A DNA stretch of 64,000 bases from Nitrospirota bacterium (GTDB lineage Bacteria > Nitrospirota > Thermodesulfovibrionia > Thermodesulfovibrionales > JdFR-88): assembly GCA_021825295.1 (NCBI GenBank), contig JAKAHV010000014.1:1-64000 (forward strand), in the 5' to 3' direction. The notes below the pieces were generated by a model. The model made no database searches. It had not been told where the DNA came from and saw only the letters and a program-made list of their open reading frames with translations. The translations under genes and the position numbers were made by a program. Of this stretch, positions 9,493 through 18,726 are shown one piece after another (position 1 is the first letter of the stretch; each line of letters begins with the position of its first letter).

Positions 9493-11055
9493 TTAAGGTG
9501 TAAACGTCATCATCTGGATATTGACTGTGTCATCGCCGCCGCTTAGGTCGGCTACCCTCGGCCTGCCGATGGCAAAAGAGCCGTTGCCCCATCCCCAGGC
9601 CTCCACGCCGTAACGGCTATCTGGCACGCCGCCGGGAAGTCCCGGGACCGCATATGTGCTGCCGCCTGACATCGGCACCGGGCTCACGGCATTCACTATT
9701 ATCCCCCCTTTCGTGGCGATCACATAGCCGCTTGTGAACATCATGCCCTTTTGCATGGAAAACATCCCCGAAATCTGATGAGGCACGGCAGGGGCCGTTA
9801 CGTTCAGCGTCCCGAAACTCACTGTCTGGTTTGCATCCGCCGCGCTTACCATGACAGGCGCGCTCCTGTCATACATCACGGCGTCCGCGAAGGCCTGGAA
9901 ACCTCCATCGCCCTCAACCGGGTCCGTCTTTGCGAAGGAAACCGCGCCTCCGCCGTTATAGACCCCCACCTGCATCGGACTCTGGGAGAGTCTTAGGCCG
10001 GTCATGGACCCGTCCAGGGGGTCGAAATGCCTGTATCTGATCTCGTAGGGGATTTTGCCGCCAGCCGGGGTCTGGAAGAAATTGGCCCAGGAGCCCGTGG
10101 GCTTCACCGTCGCGTCTATGGCGTAATCGGTCCCGGTTACAGTCGTGATGGCCGACCCGATTTTCGTGGGGTTGGAGGCAGGGGTCGAACCGGATGTCAC
10201 CGGCACCCCCTTGACTATCATGGTCTCCGTGCCCAGGCCCCTGATTACCACATCATAAGTGCCGGGAGTAAGCGGGTACAGCGTGAAATTCCCGTTTTTG
10301 CCGGCTGTCGTCCAGCGGCAAACGGAATAATGGGTGCCGTCGGCGCTGGGCTGCTCGGCCTTTATCACGAAGTGACCGGCTGAGTTTAAGACCTGTCCGT
10401 TCGCTATGGAGCCGGTAATGGCCCCCGCATTGCCAAGGTCGAAATATTTAAGTCTGGGCTTCAGGATATATTCCCGCGCCCCGAAGGCATTCCCCAGTTG
10501 CACCACGTCATGACCGGCGTCAAAGTCCACAGCCAGATCGAGCGATCCGCCCTGTGTTATCGTGAAGGTCCCTGCAAGCTTTATCCCGCTTGCGGGCGCC
10601 GGTATGCGCAGCGGATAGACGGTATTTGCGTCATCGATGACCTCATTGTTGTATTTAAGATTAAGCGCCTGCGCCGATTGCGCAATAGGGTCTTCCGTGG
10701 GGACGGCGAAAAACCTTATCTGCTGATAGTGACCGGCGGGCAGGCTCAGGTTGGACCATACCTTCTCGATGTTCCCGTTGGCCAGGTGCATGAGGTCTAT
10801 CGTCACCGGGGAGGAAAGAGGAAATTTAAGCCATCCGGCCGTGTTTGTGCCGGCATCGCTGCTTGTATGGAACCAGACCGCCTGCAGCGTTATGTATACA
10901 TGGGAAAAATCACCGGGGCCGTCAGTCAGCGATATGCTGGCCAACCCGTTTGAGCCCCCGGCCAGGCTTGACGGGGCCGAAGATCCGCCTCCACCGCAGG
11001 CCGAAACCGAAAAAAGCAGGAAGACAGCCAAAATCACTACAAGATATCTGCGCAT
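9493..11055 (-). CDS. DUF4382-type surface lipoprotein
   Basis: A 520-aa exported protein. A lipoprotein signal peptide ends in SVSAC at about residue 20, followed by a Gly/Ser linker. The DUF4382 domain (about 35-185) is recognisable by ISLTDGPGDFSHVYITLQAVW and LPAGHYQQIRFFAV. After it comes a carboxypeptidase-like beta-sandwich repeat (about 190-280) and further beta-rich sequence. Function is unknown; the architecture suggests a cell-surface or periplasmic binding role. An ATG 26 codons into the open frame is chosen because AAGGAGGAG lies 6 nt before it and the signal peptide begins there. It is monocistronic. Confidence 0.82.
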   Translation of the reverse strand: MRRYLVVILAVFLLFSVSACGGGGSSAPSSLAGGSNGLASISLTDGPGDFSHVYITLQAVWFHTSSDAGTNTAGWLKFPLSSPVTIDLMHLANGNIEKVWSNLSLPAGHYQQIRFFAVPTEDPIAQSAQALNLKYNNEVIDDANTVYPLRIPAPASGIKLAGTFTITQGGSLDLAVDFDAGHDVVQLGNAFGAREYILKPRLKYFDLGNAGAITGSIANGQVLNSAGHFVIKAEQPSADGTHYSVCRWTTAGKNGNFTLYPLTPGTYDVVIRGLGTETMIVKGVPVTSGSTPASNPTKIGSAITTVTGTDYAIDATVKPTGSWANFFQTPAGGKIPYEIRYRHFDPLDGSMTGLRLSQSPMQVGVYNGGGAVSFAKTDPVEGDGGFQAFADAVMYDRSAPVMVSAADANQTVSFGTLNVTAPAVPHQISGMFSMQKGMMFTSGYVIATKGGIIVNAVSPVPMSGGSTYAVPGLPGGVPDSRYGVEAWGWGNGSFAIGRPRVADLSGGDDTVNIQMMTFTP

Positions 11056-11190
11056 CGTGATGCTCCTCCTTGTAAAGAAAATCGCATGTGAAAATCCGGT
11101 AAAACCCCCCGGTCCCGGCGCTTCGGGATTCACAAGCTAAAATGGCATGGATATATGGGAATATATTACCTGCCTCCACGGACATTGCCA

Positions 11191-11206
11191 TGTGACGGCG
11201 GTCACC
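11191..11206. promoter_or_regulatory. CRP/FNR-like palindrome in the divergent intergenic region
   Basis: TGTGA-CGGCGG-TCACC matches the CRP-family half-site arrangement TGTGA-N6-TCACA with one mismatch. It lies about 140 bp before the DUF4382 lipoprotein start (leftward) and about 80 bp before the -35 element of the rightward promoter. It could serve either gene or be fortuitous. Confidence 0.4.
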
Positions 11207-11284
11207 GGGGTAGCCAATCAAACTCACCCCAATCCGCCTTCTGCCTCGCGCGCGGTTCGCTTATACCCGCAGACACAGCCTCAT

Positions 11285-11313
11285 TTGACAGCCGGGTTGA
11301 TAATTCCGATAAT
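11285..11313 (+). promoter_or_regulatory. sigma70-type promoter for the isochorismatase-like operon
   Basis: TTGACA, 17 nt, GATAAT. The predicted start near 11320 gives a leader of about 60 nt before the ATG of the hydrolase gene. Confidence 0.6.
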
Positions 11314-11380
11314 GTGGATGGCAACGGGCTGAAAATCTGTCCGATTGCTCCGCGGATTCCGGGACAGACAGGGGGCGAAG

Positions 11381-12022
11381 ATGCAAAAATCGGAGGGGAT
11401 AGTCATTTATGACACGATTGAGGAGATAGCCGATCCGGCGCATACCTGTCTGGTCGTATGGGATGTACAGAACGGACTTGTCGACAGGATATTCAACAAG
11501 GAGGAGTTCCTCATAAACCTCGCGGCCCTAATAAAGGGTCTCAGAAAAAAGATGCCCATTTTGTATACCATGATCACCCCGCCGCCTGCGGGGTTCAAGT
11601 CCGGCTGGCACATCTATTCCATGATGAGGCGCTTCCACGTCAGGGAGGCTGACAGGTTGCCTTCCTTCATGGCCCCGGGCTCAAGGGAAAGAGAGATACA
11701 GGAGGCCGTGAAACCGGAAGAAGGCGACGCGGTCCTGGAAAAACCCGCGGCCAGCATATTCATCGGGACGAATTTCGAGTACATGGTGAGGGCGCGGGGC
11801 ATAACCACCCTCCTTTTTGCCGGCATAGCCACGGAATTCGGGATAGAATCCTCCGCCCGCGACGCCTCAAACAGGGGATTCTACCCGGTGGTGGTCTCCG
11901 ATTGCGTCTCCTCTATGGACAGGGATGCCCACGAACGCTCACTGAAAAACCTGGAGAGGCTGGTAATCGTAAGCCGCTCGGACGAGATACTGAAAAGCGC
12001 AGGGTGTTGCGGGCCCGCATGA
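11381..12022 (+). CDS. Isochorismatase-family hydrolase lacking the nucleophile cysteine
   Basis: A 213-aa alpha/beta hydrolase of the isochorismatase superfamily. The first catalytic Asp is seen in CLVVWDVQNGLVD (Asp28) and the Lys in VLEKPAASIFIGT (Lys121). The third position, Cys in amidohydrolase members (GVxTNxCVExTARDA), is Gly154 here (GIATEFGIESSARDA). True isochorismatases such as EntB and PhzD also have Gly at this place, so it need not be inactive, but the substrate cannot be named. An ATG after GGGGGCGAAG is used rather than an earlier in-frame start. It overlaps the next gene by ATGA. Confidence 0.8.
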   Translation: MQKSEGIVIYDTIEEIADPAHTCLVVWDVQNGLVDRIFNKEEFLINLAALIKGLRKKMPILYTMITPPPAGFKSGWHIYSMMRRFHVREADRLPSFMAPGSREREIQEAVKPEEGDAVLEKPAASIFIGTNFEYMVRARGITTLLFAGIATEFGIESSARDASNRGFYPVVVSDCVSSMDRDAHERSLKNLERLVIVSRSDEILKSAGCCGPA

Positions 12023-12789
12023 AGGCCGGCGCCCGGCCCGTCATTTTCTTTTTGGCTCTCGGTTTTTTTTTGTTTTTTGCCCCTGCGGCCCTCGCGGGGC
12101 CGCCTTTTTTGACCGATGACCCCGAGCCCGTGGAGTACGGGCACTACGAGTTTTATGTCTTCTCCACGCTTGACAGGGGGCAGGACGGCACGACCCTCCA
12201 GACGCCCGCCTTCGAATTCAACGCGGGTGTCGCTTCAAACACCCAGTTTCACGTTGTCATACCCTTTACGCTTTCCCTGCCCAAAGACGGCCCGTCTGCC
12301 TACGGCCTTGGAGACATCGAGGCCGGGATCAAATACAGGTTCATACAGGAGTCCGCGAATTCGCCCCAGGTGGGGACTTTCCCCATGATAGAGCTGCCCT
12401 CGGGGAGCGCGTCAAGGGGGCTTGGAAACGGACGGGTGTGGGAGAAGGTCCCTGTCTGGCTGCAGAAGAGTTTCGGCCCCTGGACCACGTACGGCGGGGG
12501 TGGATACGCGATAAATCATGCCCCGGGAAGCAGGAATTATTTATTCGGGGGCTGGCTGCTGCAGAGGGATTTCAGCGGACGGCTCACCTTGGGAGGGGAG
12601 GTCTTCGCCCAGGGGGCAACGGTGGAAGAAGGACAGGGGACGGCCATATTGAATTTTGGAGGATATTACAATTTCACCGAAGGCATGAGCCTGCTTTTCT
12701 CGGCCGGCCACAGCGTCCTTGGCGAACGCCACATGGCCGGCTATCTTGCGCTCTACTGGACGGGCCCTTTCAGGGCCGGGGGGCGCTAG
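12019..12789 (+). CDS. Exported outer-membrane-type beta-barrel protein
   Basis: A 256-aa protein with a clean Sec signal peptide (hydrophobic core about 8-22, cleavage after APAALA), followed by mature sequence beginning GPPFLTDDPEPV. Alternating Gly/aromatic strands throughout and a final ALYWTGPF strand suggest an outer-membrane barrel like those annotated as transporter or phenol-degradation MetA-like proteins. Its ATG overlaps the stop of the hydrolase gene (ATGA), so the two form an operon. Its 3' end overlaps the convergent RND permease gene by 20 bp. No specific substrate can be inferred. Confidence 0.7.
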   Translation: MKAGARPVIFFLALGFFLFFAPAALAGPPFLTDDPEPVEYGHYEFYVFSTLDRGQDGTTLQTPAFEFNAGVASNTQFHVVIPFTLSLPKDGPSAYGLGDIEAGIKYRFIQESANSPQVGTFPMIELPSGSASRGLGNGRVWEKVPVWLQKSFGPWTTYGGGGYAINHAPGSRNYLFGGWLLQRDFSGRLTLGGEVFAQGATVEEGQGTAILNFGGYYNFTEGMSLLFSAGHSVLGERHMAGYLALYWTGPFRAGGR

Positions 12790-15700
12790 TCCTCCCTTTT
12801 GAGCGGTCCGCGGCAAGCAGCATGTACATGGCCGGCACCACAAAGAGCGTGAAAAGGGTGCCGATGGAGATGCCGGCCATTATCACCAGGCCCATATTGA
12901 AACGGCCCTCCGCGCCCGCCCCGGTCGCGGTCACCAGCGGCAGCACGCCAAGGACCATAGCCGCCGTTGTCATGAGTATCGGGCGCAGGCGGATGGCGGC
13001 GGCCGTCTCGACGGCCTCGCGCTTGCTTTTCCCCTCGCCCTGCAGGTCGTTTGCGAACTGCACTATCAGTATTCCATGCTTGCTTATGAGGCCGATAAGC
13101 GTCACCAGGCCGACCTCGGTGAAGATGTTCAGCGTGGCCCCTCCCACGCCGAGGCTTATGAATATCATCGCCCCGCATATGGACATCGGCACGCTTATGA
13201 GGACGATGAGGGGGTCCCTGAAACTCTCGAACAGGGCGGCCAGGGCAAGGAAGATGATTACGAGCGCAAAGAAGAACGTCACCTCCAGCGCCTTCGATTC
13301 CTGCATGAACTGCCTGGACTGGCCCGCGTAATCGATGCTGTAGCCGCGGGGCAGCACGCCCCGGGAGAGTTTCAGCAGCTCATTCAGGGCCTGCCCCATC
13401 GTCACGCCCGACGCCGGCACCGCGGAGAGCGTGGCGGAGTTTAGCTGCTGGAAATGGTTGAGAGCCTCCGGCACGACGGAGGTCTTCAGGGTGGCGACGG
13501 TCGAGACGGGGATCGATGTGCCGCCGGCGGTCTTTATATAGTAGTCCTCCAGGTCCCGGGCGTTGAGCCTGTCACGCCGCATCACCTGCGGGATCACCTG
13601 GTAGGAGCGCCCGGACAGGCTGAAATAATTCACGTAGCCGCCCCCGAGCATGGAGCCAAGCGCGCCGCCTATGTCGCTCATCGTCAGGCCAAGCTGGGCC
13701 GCCTTGTCCCGGTCGAACACTACAGTGGTCTGGGGCTTGTCTATCTTCAGGTCGGTGTCAGCATAGGCGAACATCCCGCTTGCGCGCGCCTTGTTCAGCA
13801 GTGTCTGAGAAACCGCATTCAGCCTCCCGTATGGCTCCGTCGTGCCTATGACGAACTGTACCGGCAGGCCTCGCCCGCCTCCGGGCAGCGGGGGGCGCTG
13901 GAAGGCGACCGCCTCGATGCCGGTGATCCCGCCGAGATCTTCCTGCACCACGGGCTGCAGTTGCATCGTGGTTTTCTTCCGCTTGTCCCATGGCTTCGTG
14001 ACCATGCCGGCGATGCCGGTATTCAGCCCGCTTATGCCGTCAAGCTGAAAGACGTGATCGGTCTCCGGGAAGGAGGCCAAAATCCTGTAAACCTGGCGGG
14101 TGTAGAGCATCGTCTGCTCCAGCGTGGCGTCGGGCGCCGCCGTGGCCATGACGATTATCACGCCCTGGTCCTCCGTGGGGGCCAGTTCGCTCTTTGAGCC
14201 CTTGTAGAGGAAGTAGTTGCTGAGAAGTATCGCCGCGGCGAACACGGCGGTTACGGGCAGGTAGTCAAGCGAGCCGTGCAGAAGGCGCTGATAGCCGCCG
14301 CGAAGACGCCCGAACCATCGGTCCACAAAGGCAACGAAGCGCTGGCGTCCGGGGACATACGGCTTTAGAAACTTCGAACACATCATGGGTGAAAGCGTAA
14401 GCGCTATCACCGCGGAGACGGCAACGGTCCCAGCCAGGGTGTAGGCGAATTCCGTAAAGAGCGCGCCGGTAAGGCCGCCCATGAAGCCGATGGGCACATA
14501 GACGGCAACAAGCACCACCGAGATGGCGATGATCGGGCCCGCAAGCTCGCGCGCCCCCTGATAGGCGGCCTCAAGCGGCGGCATCCCCCCTTCGATATGG
14601 CGGTGGACATTCTCCACCACTATTATCGCGTCGTCCACCACAAGGCCTATCGCAAGCACAAGGGCAAGCAGCGTGAGCAGGTTTATAGTATAGCCTAGCA
14701 CCAGCATGATGAAAAACGCCCCGATAAGCGAAAGAGGCATGGCCACCGTGGGGATGATAACCGACCTCGGCGAGCCCAGGGATATGAATATCACCAGCGT
14801 CACTATCAGCAGCGCCTTGACGATCGTGCTTATCACTTCCCGGATGGAGCTGTGCACGTACTTTGTCGCGTCATAGACGATGCGCCCGCCCAGGCCCTCC
14901 GGCAACTGCTCCTGGATTGACGGGAATATCCTGTGGATGTCCGCGATGACGGACAGGAGGTTGGCGGTGGGCGCCACCTTGATGCCTATGTAGACGGCGC
15001 TCTTGCCGTCGAAGAATACGGATGTGTCATAGTTTTCCGCGCCCAGCGTCACGTTGGCGACATCGCCCAGGCGGACGATGGCGTTGTTCCGGGACTTGAT
15101 GACCAGGTCCCTGAATTCATCGACGGTGTGCAGCCCGGTTGCCGCGGTGAGGTCCACTGTCACCATCTGTCCCCTGGTGCGCCCCACCGCGGAAATGAAA
15201 TCGTTGGCGGCCAGCGCATTGCTTACGTCCGTGCCGGTGACGCCGAAGGCGGCCATCTTCCTCGGGTCCAGCCACGCCCGCAGCGCGAAGCGCTGCTCGC
15301 CCAGTATCTCGGCGCTCTGCACGCCGTCCACGGCCTGCAGCCTGGGTTGCACCACGCGGATCAGGTAATCGGTTATCTTGTTAGTCGGCAGCACCTTGCT
15401 GTAAAAGCCTATGTACATCGAATCAACCGCCTCGCCGACGGCCACGGTGATCTCCGGAGTCTGCGTGTCTTTGGGCAGTTGGTCGAGCACCGCGTTCACC
15501 CTGGTGTTGATCTCCGTCATCGCCTTGTTGACGTCGTAGTTCAGGCGCAGGTTGGCCTCGATGGTGCTCTGCCCGAGCGTGCTTGTGGAGGTCATGTAAT
15601 CTATGCCGCTTGCCTGGGCGATGGAGCTTTCAAGCGGGGTGGTGATAAAGCCGGCAACCAGGGAGGGGTCTGCGCCGTAGTAGGTGGTCGAAACGGTCAC

Positions 15701-15832
15701 GACCGCGCTCTGGATCTGCGGATACTCCCGCACCTTCAGAAGCCCCATCGAGCGAAGTCCAAGCACCAGTATGAGGAGGCTCACCACCGTGGCCAGCACC
15801 GGGCGTCTGATAAAGATATCCGTGAAGTGCAT
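12770..15832 (-). CDS. RND efflux permease (HAE1 family)
   Basis: A 1020-aa inner-membrane proton-driven exporter of the AcrB/MexF type. It begins MHFTDIFIRRPVLATVVSLL, a typical first membrane segment. Two clusters of membrane helices (about 330-490 and 850-1000) flank two large periplasmic loops. The proton-relay motif LVVDDAIIVVENVHRHIE in TM4 is intact. Length is normal. It is the last gene of a three-gene operon, 17 bp after the adaptor gene. Substrates of this subfamily range from drugs to solvents and cannot be assigned from sequence. Confidence 0.95.
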   Translation of the reverse strand: MHFTDIFIRRPVLATVVSLLILVLGLRSMGLLKVREYPQIQSAVVTVSTTYYGADPSLVAGFITTPLESSIAQASGIDYMTSTSTLGQSTIEANLRLNYDVNKAMTEINTRVNAVLDQLPKDTQTPEITVAVGEAVDSMYIGFYSKVLPTNKITDYLIRVVQPRLQAVDGVQSAEILGEQRFALRAWLDPRKMAAFGVTGTDVSNALAANDFISAVGRTRGQMVTVDLTAATGLHTVDEFRDLVIKSRNNAIVRLGDVANVTLGAENYDTSVFFDGKSAVYIGIKVAPTANLLSVIADIHRIFPSIQEQLPEGLGGRIVYDATKYVHSSIREVISTIVKALLIVTLVIFISLGSPRSVIIPTVAMPLSLIGAFFIMLVLGYTINLLTLLALVLAIGLVVDDAIIVVENVHRHIEGGMPPLEAAYQGARELAGPIIAISVVLVAVYVPIGFMGGLTGALFTEFAYTLAGTVAVSAVIALTLSPMMCSKFLKPYVPGRQRFVAFVDRWFGRLRGGYQRLLHGSLDYLPVTAVFAAAILLSNYFLYKGSKSELAPTEDQGVIIVMATAAPDATLEQTMLYTRQVYRILASFPETDHVFQLDGISGLNTGIAGMVTKPWDKRKKTTMQLQPVVQEDLGGITGIEAVAFQRPPLPGGGRGLPVQFVIGTTEPYGRLNAVSQTLLNKARASGMFAYADTDLKIDKPQTTVVFDRDKAAQLGLTMSDIGGALGSMLGGGYVNYFSLSGRSYQVIPQVMRRDRLNARDLEDYYIKTAGGTSIPVSTVATLKTSVVPEALNHFQQLNSATLSAVPASGVTMGQALNELLKLSRGVLPRGYSIDYAGQSRQFMQESKALEVTFFFALVIIFLALAALFESFRDPLIVLISVPMSICGAMIFISLGVGGATLNIFTEVGLVTLIGLISKHGILIVQFANDLQGEGKSKREAVETAAAIRLRPILMTTAAMVLGVLPLVTATGAGAEGRFNMGLVIMAGISIGTLFTLFVVPAMYMLLAADRSKGRTSAPRP

Positions 15833-15849
15833 TTCCGGGGGGCACCGCC

Positions 15850-16980
15850 CTAGCTTTCCGGCGGCCTTGGAGCGGGGTTGTCGCTTGGCTGGATCTGGTT
15901 GTTGATTGCCACGCGGCTGCCGTTTTTGAGTTTTAACTGGCCGCTTGTCACCACCAGTTGCCCCTCGGTTATGCCTGAAACAATCGCCACCTGGTCGCCC
16001 CGCGTGCCGCCGGTTGTCACAAAGACCTGCCGCGCGACCAGTATGGGCCTGCCATCCGGCCCCTTTCCTTCCTCCGCGACAACGAAAACCGTCTCGCCGT
16101 ATGGGTTGTAGGTGATGGCCGTCTGAGGCAGCGTCAGGTAGCGGCGGACGGCCCCGGCCCGTACGTCTATTACGGCGTACATGCCCGGCAGCAGCCTGCG
16201 GCCGGGATTTGCAAACTCGGCCTCAATCTCGGCGTTGCGGGTGGAGGGGTCCACCTGCGGGTTGATTGAAGTTATCCTACCCCGGAACGTCAGGCCGGGA
16301 TAGGCGTCGGTATCGGCGAGGACCTCCTGCCCCGGCCTGAGCTTTGAGAGCTGCTGCTGCGGCAGATAAAAATCGGCATAGAGCCTGTCGAGCGCCTGCA
16401 GGGTGACTATCTTGTCGCCCGGATTGATGTACTGCCCCGGGTTTACGGTGCTTATGCCGAGCCGTCCCGCAAACGGGGCGCGTATGGTCTTTTTTTCCAC
16501 TATCGCCCTCTGCTGCCGGACCTGGGCCGTCTTGCCTTTCAAGTCGGCGGCGTCAGCATCCAGGGTGGCCCTGCTTACGGCCTGCACGGCGAACTGTTTT
16601 TTGTCGCGCTCATAGACGGTGCGCGCCAGTTGGGCCGCGGCCTCAAGGGAATGAAGAAGCGCTATATCGGAGTCCGCGTTAAGCTGGACGAGCACGCGGT
16701 TTTTCCATGCATCCTGGCCGGATTTGAAATATACGCGGCTCACCAGGCCGGCAATCTCGCTGGTCACGTCGACGCCGCGCACGGCCCGCAGGCTTCCCAC
16801 GGCCTTCACCTCAGGCTGCCAGGAAAGGTACCGGGCCCTCATGGCGCTTACGGCCACGGGCGGCGGCAGGCGTCCGGCCATGGATTTCCTCTGCATCATG
16901 GCCTCGTATGCGTGATAGGCGAATAAGCCTCCGAAGACCAGGCCTACGGCCACGAGCATGATGATCATGCGCTTTATCAC
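15850..16980 (-). CDS. RND efflux periplasmic adaptor (membrane fusion protein)
   Basis: A 376-aa HlyD/AcrA-type adaptor linking the RND pump to the outer-membrane channel. It has an N-terminal membrane anchor (about 5-25), a lipoyl-like half motif (VDVTSEIAGLVSRVYFKSGQ), a short alpha-hairpin (about 100-150), the second lipoyl half (IRAPFAGRLGISTVNPGQYI) and beta-barrel domains. The start is taken as GTG, which overlaps the stop of the upstream gene (GTGA) and has GGAGAGGGG 8 nt before it. Extending to a further upstream start would read into the neighbour. Confidence 0.92.
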   Translation of the reverse strand: MIKRMIIMLVAVGLVFGGLFAYHAYEAMMQRKSMAGRLPPPVAVSAMRARYLSWQPEVKAVGSLRAVRGVDVTSEIAGLVSRVYFKSGQDAWKNRVLVQLNADSDIALLHSLEAAAQLARTVYERDKKQFAVQAVSRATLDADAADLKGKTAQVRQQRAIVEKKTIRAPFAGRLGISTVNPGQYINPGDKIVTLQALDRLYADFYLPQQQLSKLRPGQEVLADTDAYPGLTFRGRITSINPQVDPSTRNAEIEAEFANPGRRLLPGMYAVIDVRAGAVRRYLTLPQTAITYNPYGETVFVVAEEGKGPDGRPILVARQVFVTTGGTRGDQVAIVSGITEGQLVVTSGQLKLKNGSRVAINNQIQPSDNPAPRPPES

Positions 16981-18521
16981 AGGCGGCCCCTCTCCGCGGG
17001 TTTCTTGCCGCCCGCCATGGCCTGCGCGCCTTCCGCCGCGGCCCGGTTCCACCACCCTCCGCCAAGCGCCTGAAACAGGGCCGCGGTATCCGCGAAGCGC
17101 GCCGCCTGCGCCTGTATGAGGCCTATCCGCGTCTGCTGGTACTGGCGCTGGGCATTCAGCAGCGCAAGGTAGCTCACCGCGCCCAGCCGGTATTGTTTTT
17201 GGGTGATGTCCAGCGTGCCGCGCGCCGCGGCCCAGGCTTCGGCCTGGGCCTTTAGAGTGGCTGCGTCCCTGTCCAGGGCGCGAAGCGCATCGGCAACGTT
17301 CTGAAACGCCTCAAGAACGGTTTCCTGATACTGGGCCAGGGCCTGCTCATAGGCGGCGACGGCCGCGCGGCGTTTCGCGGTCAGCTCCCCCCCATGAAAC
17401 ACGGGCTGAAGAAGCGACATCCCAAGGCTCCAGACGCTGGTATTGCTGCCAAAGAGGTCCTCGACCTTCGTAGTTTCCGACCCGATGCTGCCCGTAAAAG
17501 TCAATTGTGGGAGCATGTTGGCGGTCGCAACGCCGATTTGAGCGCTTGCCGCATGCAAAAGGGCCTCGGAGGCGCGGATGTCCGGGCGCTGGCGGATGAG
17601 CCTTGAAGGCAGGCTGACTGGCAATTGCCGGGGAAGTCTCAGCCCGTCAAGACGAAATTCCGGCAGCCCTCCCGCATTTGCCGGAAGAGTCCCCGCAAGC
17701 ACGGCCAACTGGTGCCGGGCCACGGAGAGCGCCTTTTCAAGCGGAGGCAGCGTCGCCCTGGTTTGCGCAAGCTGTGTCTTTTGCGACAGCACATCCGGAA
17801 GGGACGCGCCCCCAAGCCGGAACTGACGGCGGACTATGCCGAGCTGGTCCTCCTGGATTGCGAGTATCTCCCTGGTCGCCCTTATCTGCGCGTCCGCCGA
17901 GGCCTCCTGCACCGCCGTTGTCACGATGTTTGCCGTAAGCGTGACGTATGCACCTTCAAGCTGGAAGCGTTGATAGTCGATCTGCGCTTCAAGCGCCTCG
18001 ACGGTGCGCCTGGAGCCCCCAAAAATATCAAACAGGTAAGATACGGTTGCCGAGGCGTTAAAGAGGTTGAAGATGATGCCGGGGGCGCCGGGCTGGCCGA
18101 ATGAGGCGCCCGAAAATTTCTGGCGAGTCGCGGCGCCTTTCGCGTCGATTTTCGGGTAGTAAAGCGCCCCGGCCTGTGAGCGCTCGTTCTCATAGGCCTC
18201 GTTGAGCGCGGCCCGCGCGGCCGCGAGCGTTCGGCTCCGGGCCAGCGCCATGCGCATGAGCCGATCAAGCCCGGGGCTGTGAAAGAGCCTCCACCACTCG
18301 GCCTGGATGCCGGCCGCCTCCCTGAAGCACTGGGCCGCTCCCCAGGCAACCGGGGCGCTTTCGGTCTTCGCGGGCATGGCCGTTGCCGTATATGAGCCTG
18401 CCGCCGGCGCCTGGGGCCGCTTGAAAGCGGGGCCCACAGTGCATCCGCCTGCTGCCAGGAGGGCGGACGATGCAAGGAGGGCCGCAGATGCGGACAGTAT
18501 CCAGGTCCCGATGCGAAACAG
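16977..18521 (-). CDS. RND efflux outer-membrane lipoprotein, NodT family, apparent CTG start
   Basis: A TolC-like outer-membrane channel (two outer-membrane-efflux repeats, about 80-270 and 290-490). The mature part begins CTVGPAFKRP, the classic NodT lipoprotein start, and the lipobox LAAGGC lies in frame just before it. No ATG, GTG or TTG occurs in frame between the lipobox and the upstream stop. The best start is CTG at 18521, preceded by GGAGGA at 10 nt and followed by a normal signal peptide (FRIGTWILSASAALLASSA). The first gene of the efflux operon. Confidence 0.85.
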   Translation of the reverse strand: MFRIGTWILSASAALLASSALLAAGGCTVGPAFKRPQAPAAGSYTATAMPAKTESAPVAWGAAQCFREAAGIQAEWWRLFHSPGLDRLMRMALARSRTLAAARAALNEAYENERSQAGALYYPKIDAKGAATRQKFSGASFGQPGAPGIIFNLFNASATVSYLFDIFGGSRRTVEALEAQIDYQRFQLEGAYVTLTANIVTTAVQEASADAQIRATREILAIQEDQLGIVRRQFRLGGASLPDVLSQKTQLAQTRATLPPLEKALSVARHQLAVLAGTLPANAGGLPEFRLDGLRLPRQLPVSLPSRLIRQRPDIRASEALLHAASAQIGVATANMLPQLTFTGSIGSETTKVEDLFGSNTSVWSLGMSLLQPVFHGGELTAKRRAAVAAYEQALAQYQETVLEAFQNVADALRALDRDAATLKAQAEAWAAARGTLDITQKQYRLGAVSYLALLNAQRQYQQTRIGLIQAQAARFADTAALFQALGGGWWNRAAAEGAQAMAGGKKPAERGRL

Positions 18522-18598
18522 GCGCGTCGCGTCCTCCGTTTCGTAAAAAAAGCACCATTAAAGAGTTAAATCGCTTTCAGCCCCGCGCAGATACGCCC

Positions 18599-18604
18599 AT
18601 TATA
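18599..18604 (-). promoter_or_regulatory. candidate -10 element for the efflux operon
   Basis: A perfect TATAAT on the minus strand, about 80 nt before the proposed CTG start. No good -35 hexamer is seen at 16-18 nt. It is back-to-back with the promoter of the ferritin-like gene. Confidence 0.35.
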
Positions 18605-18658
18605 TCAGGCCCCGCAGGCGCAGGCTATATGGAAAGTCCGGTTTTCTTTTTTCCATTT

Positions 18659-18687
18659 TTGACAATCCTTCCGCGATTTTCTAGAAT
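18659..18687 (+). promoter_or_regulatory. strong sigma70-type promoter for the ferritin-like gene
   Basis: TTGACA, 17 nt, TAGAAT (11 of 12 consensus positions). The predicted transcript start is near 18694, about 33 nt before the chosen TTG start. Confidence 0.7.
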
Positions 18688-18726
18688 TCTAAATATGTTT
18701 TGAAATTAATATGGCGGGGTGCCGCT

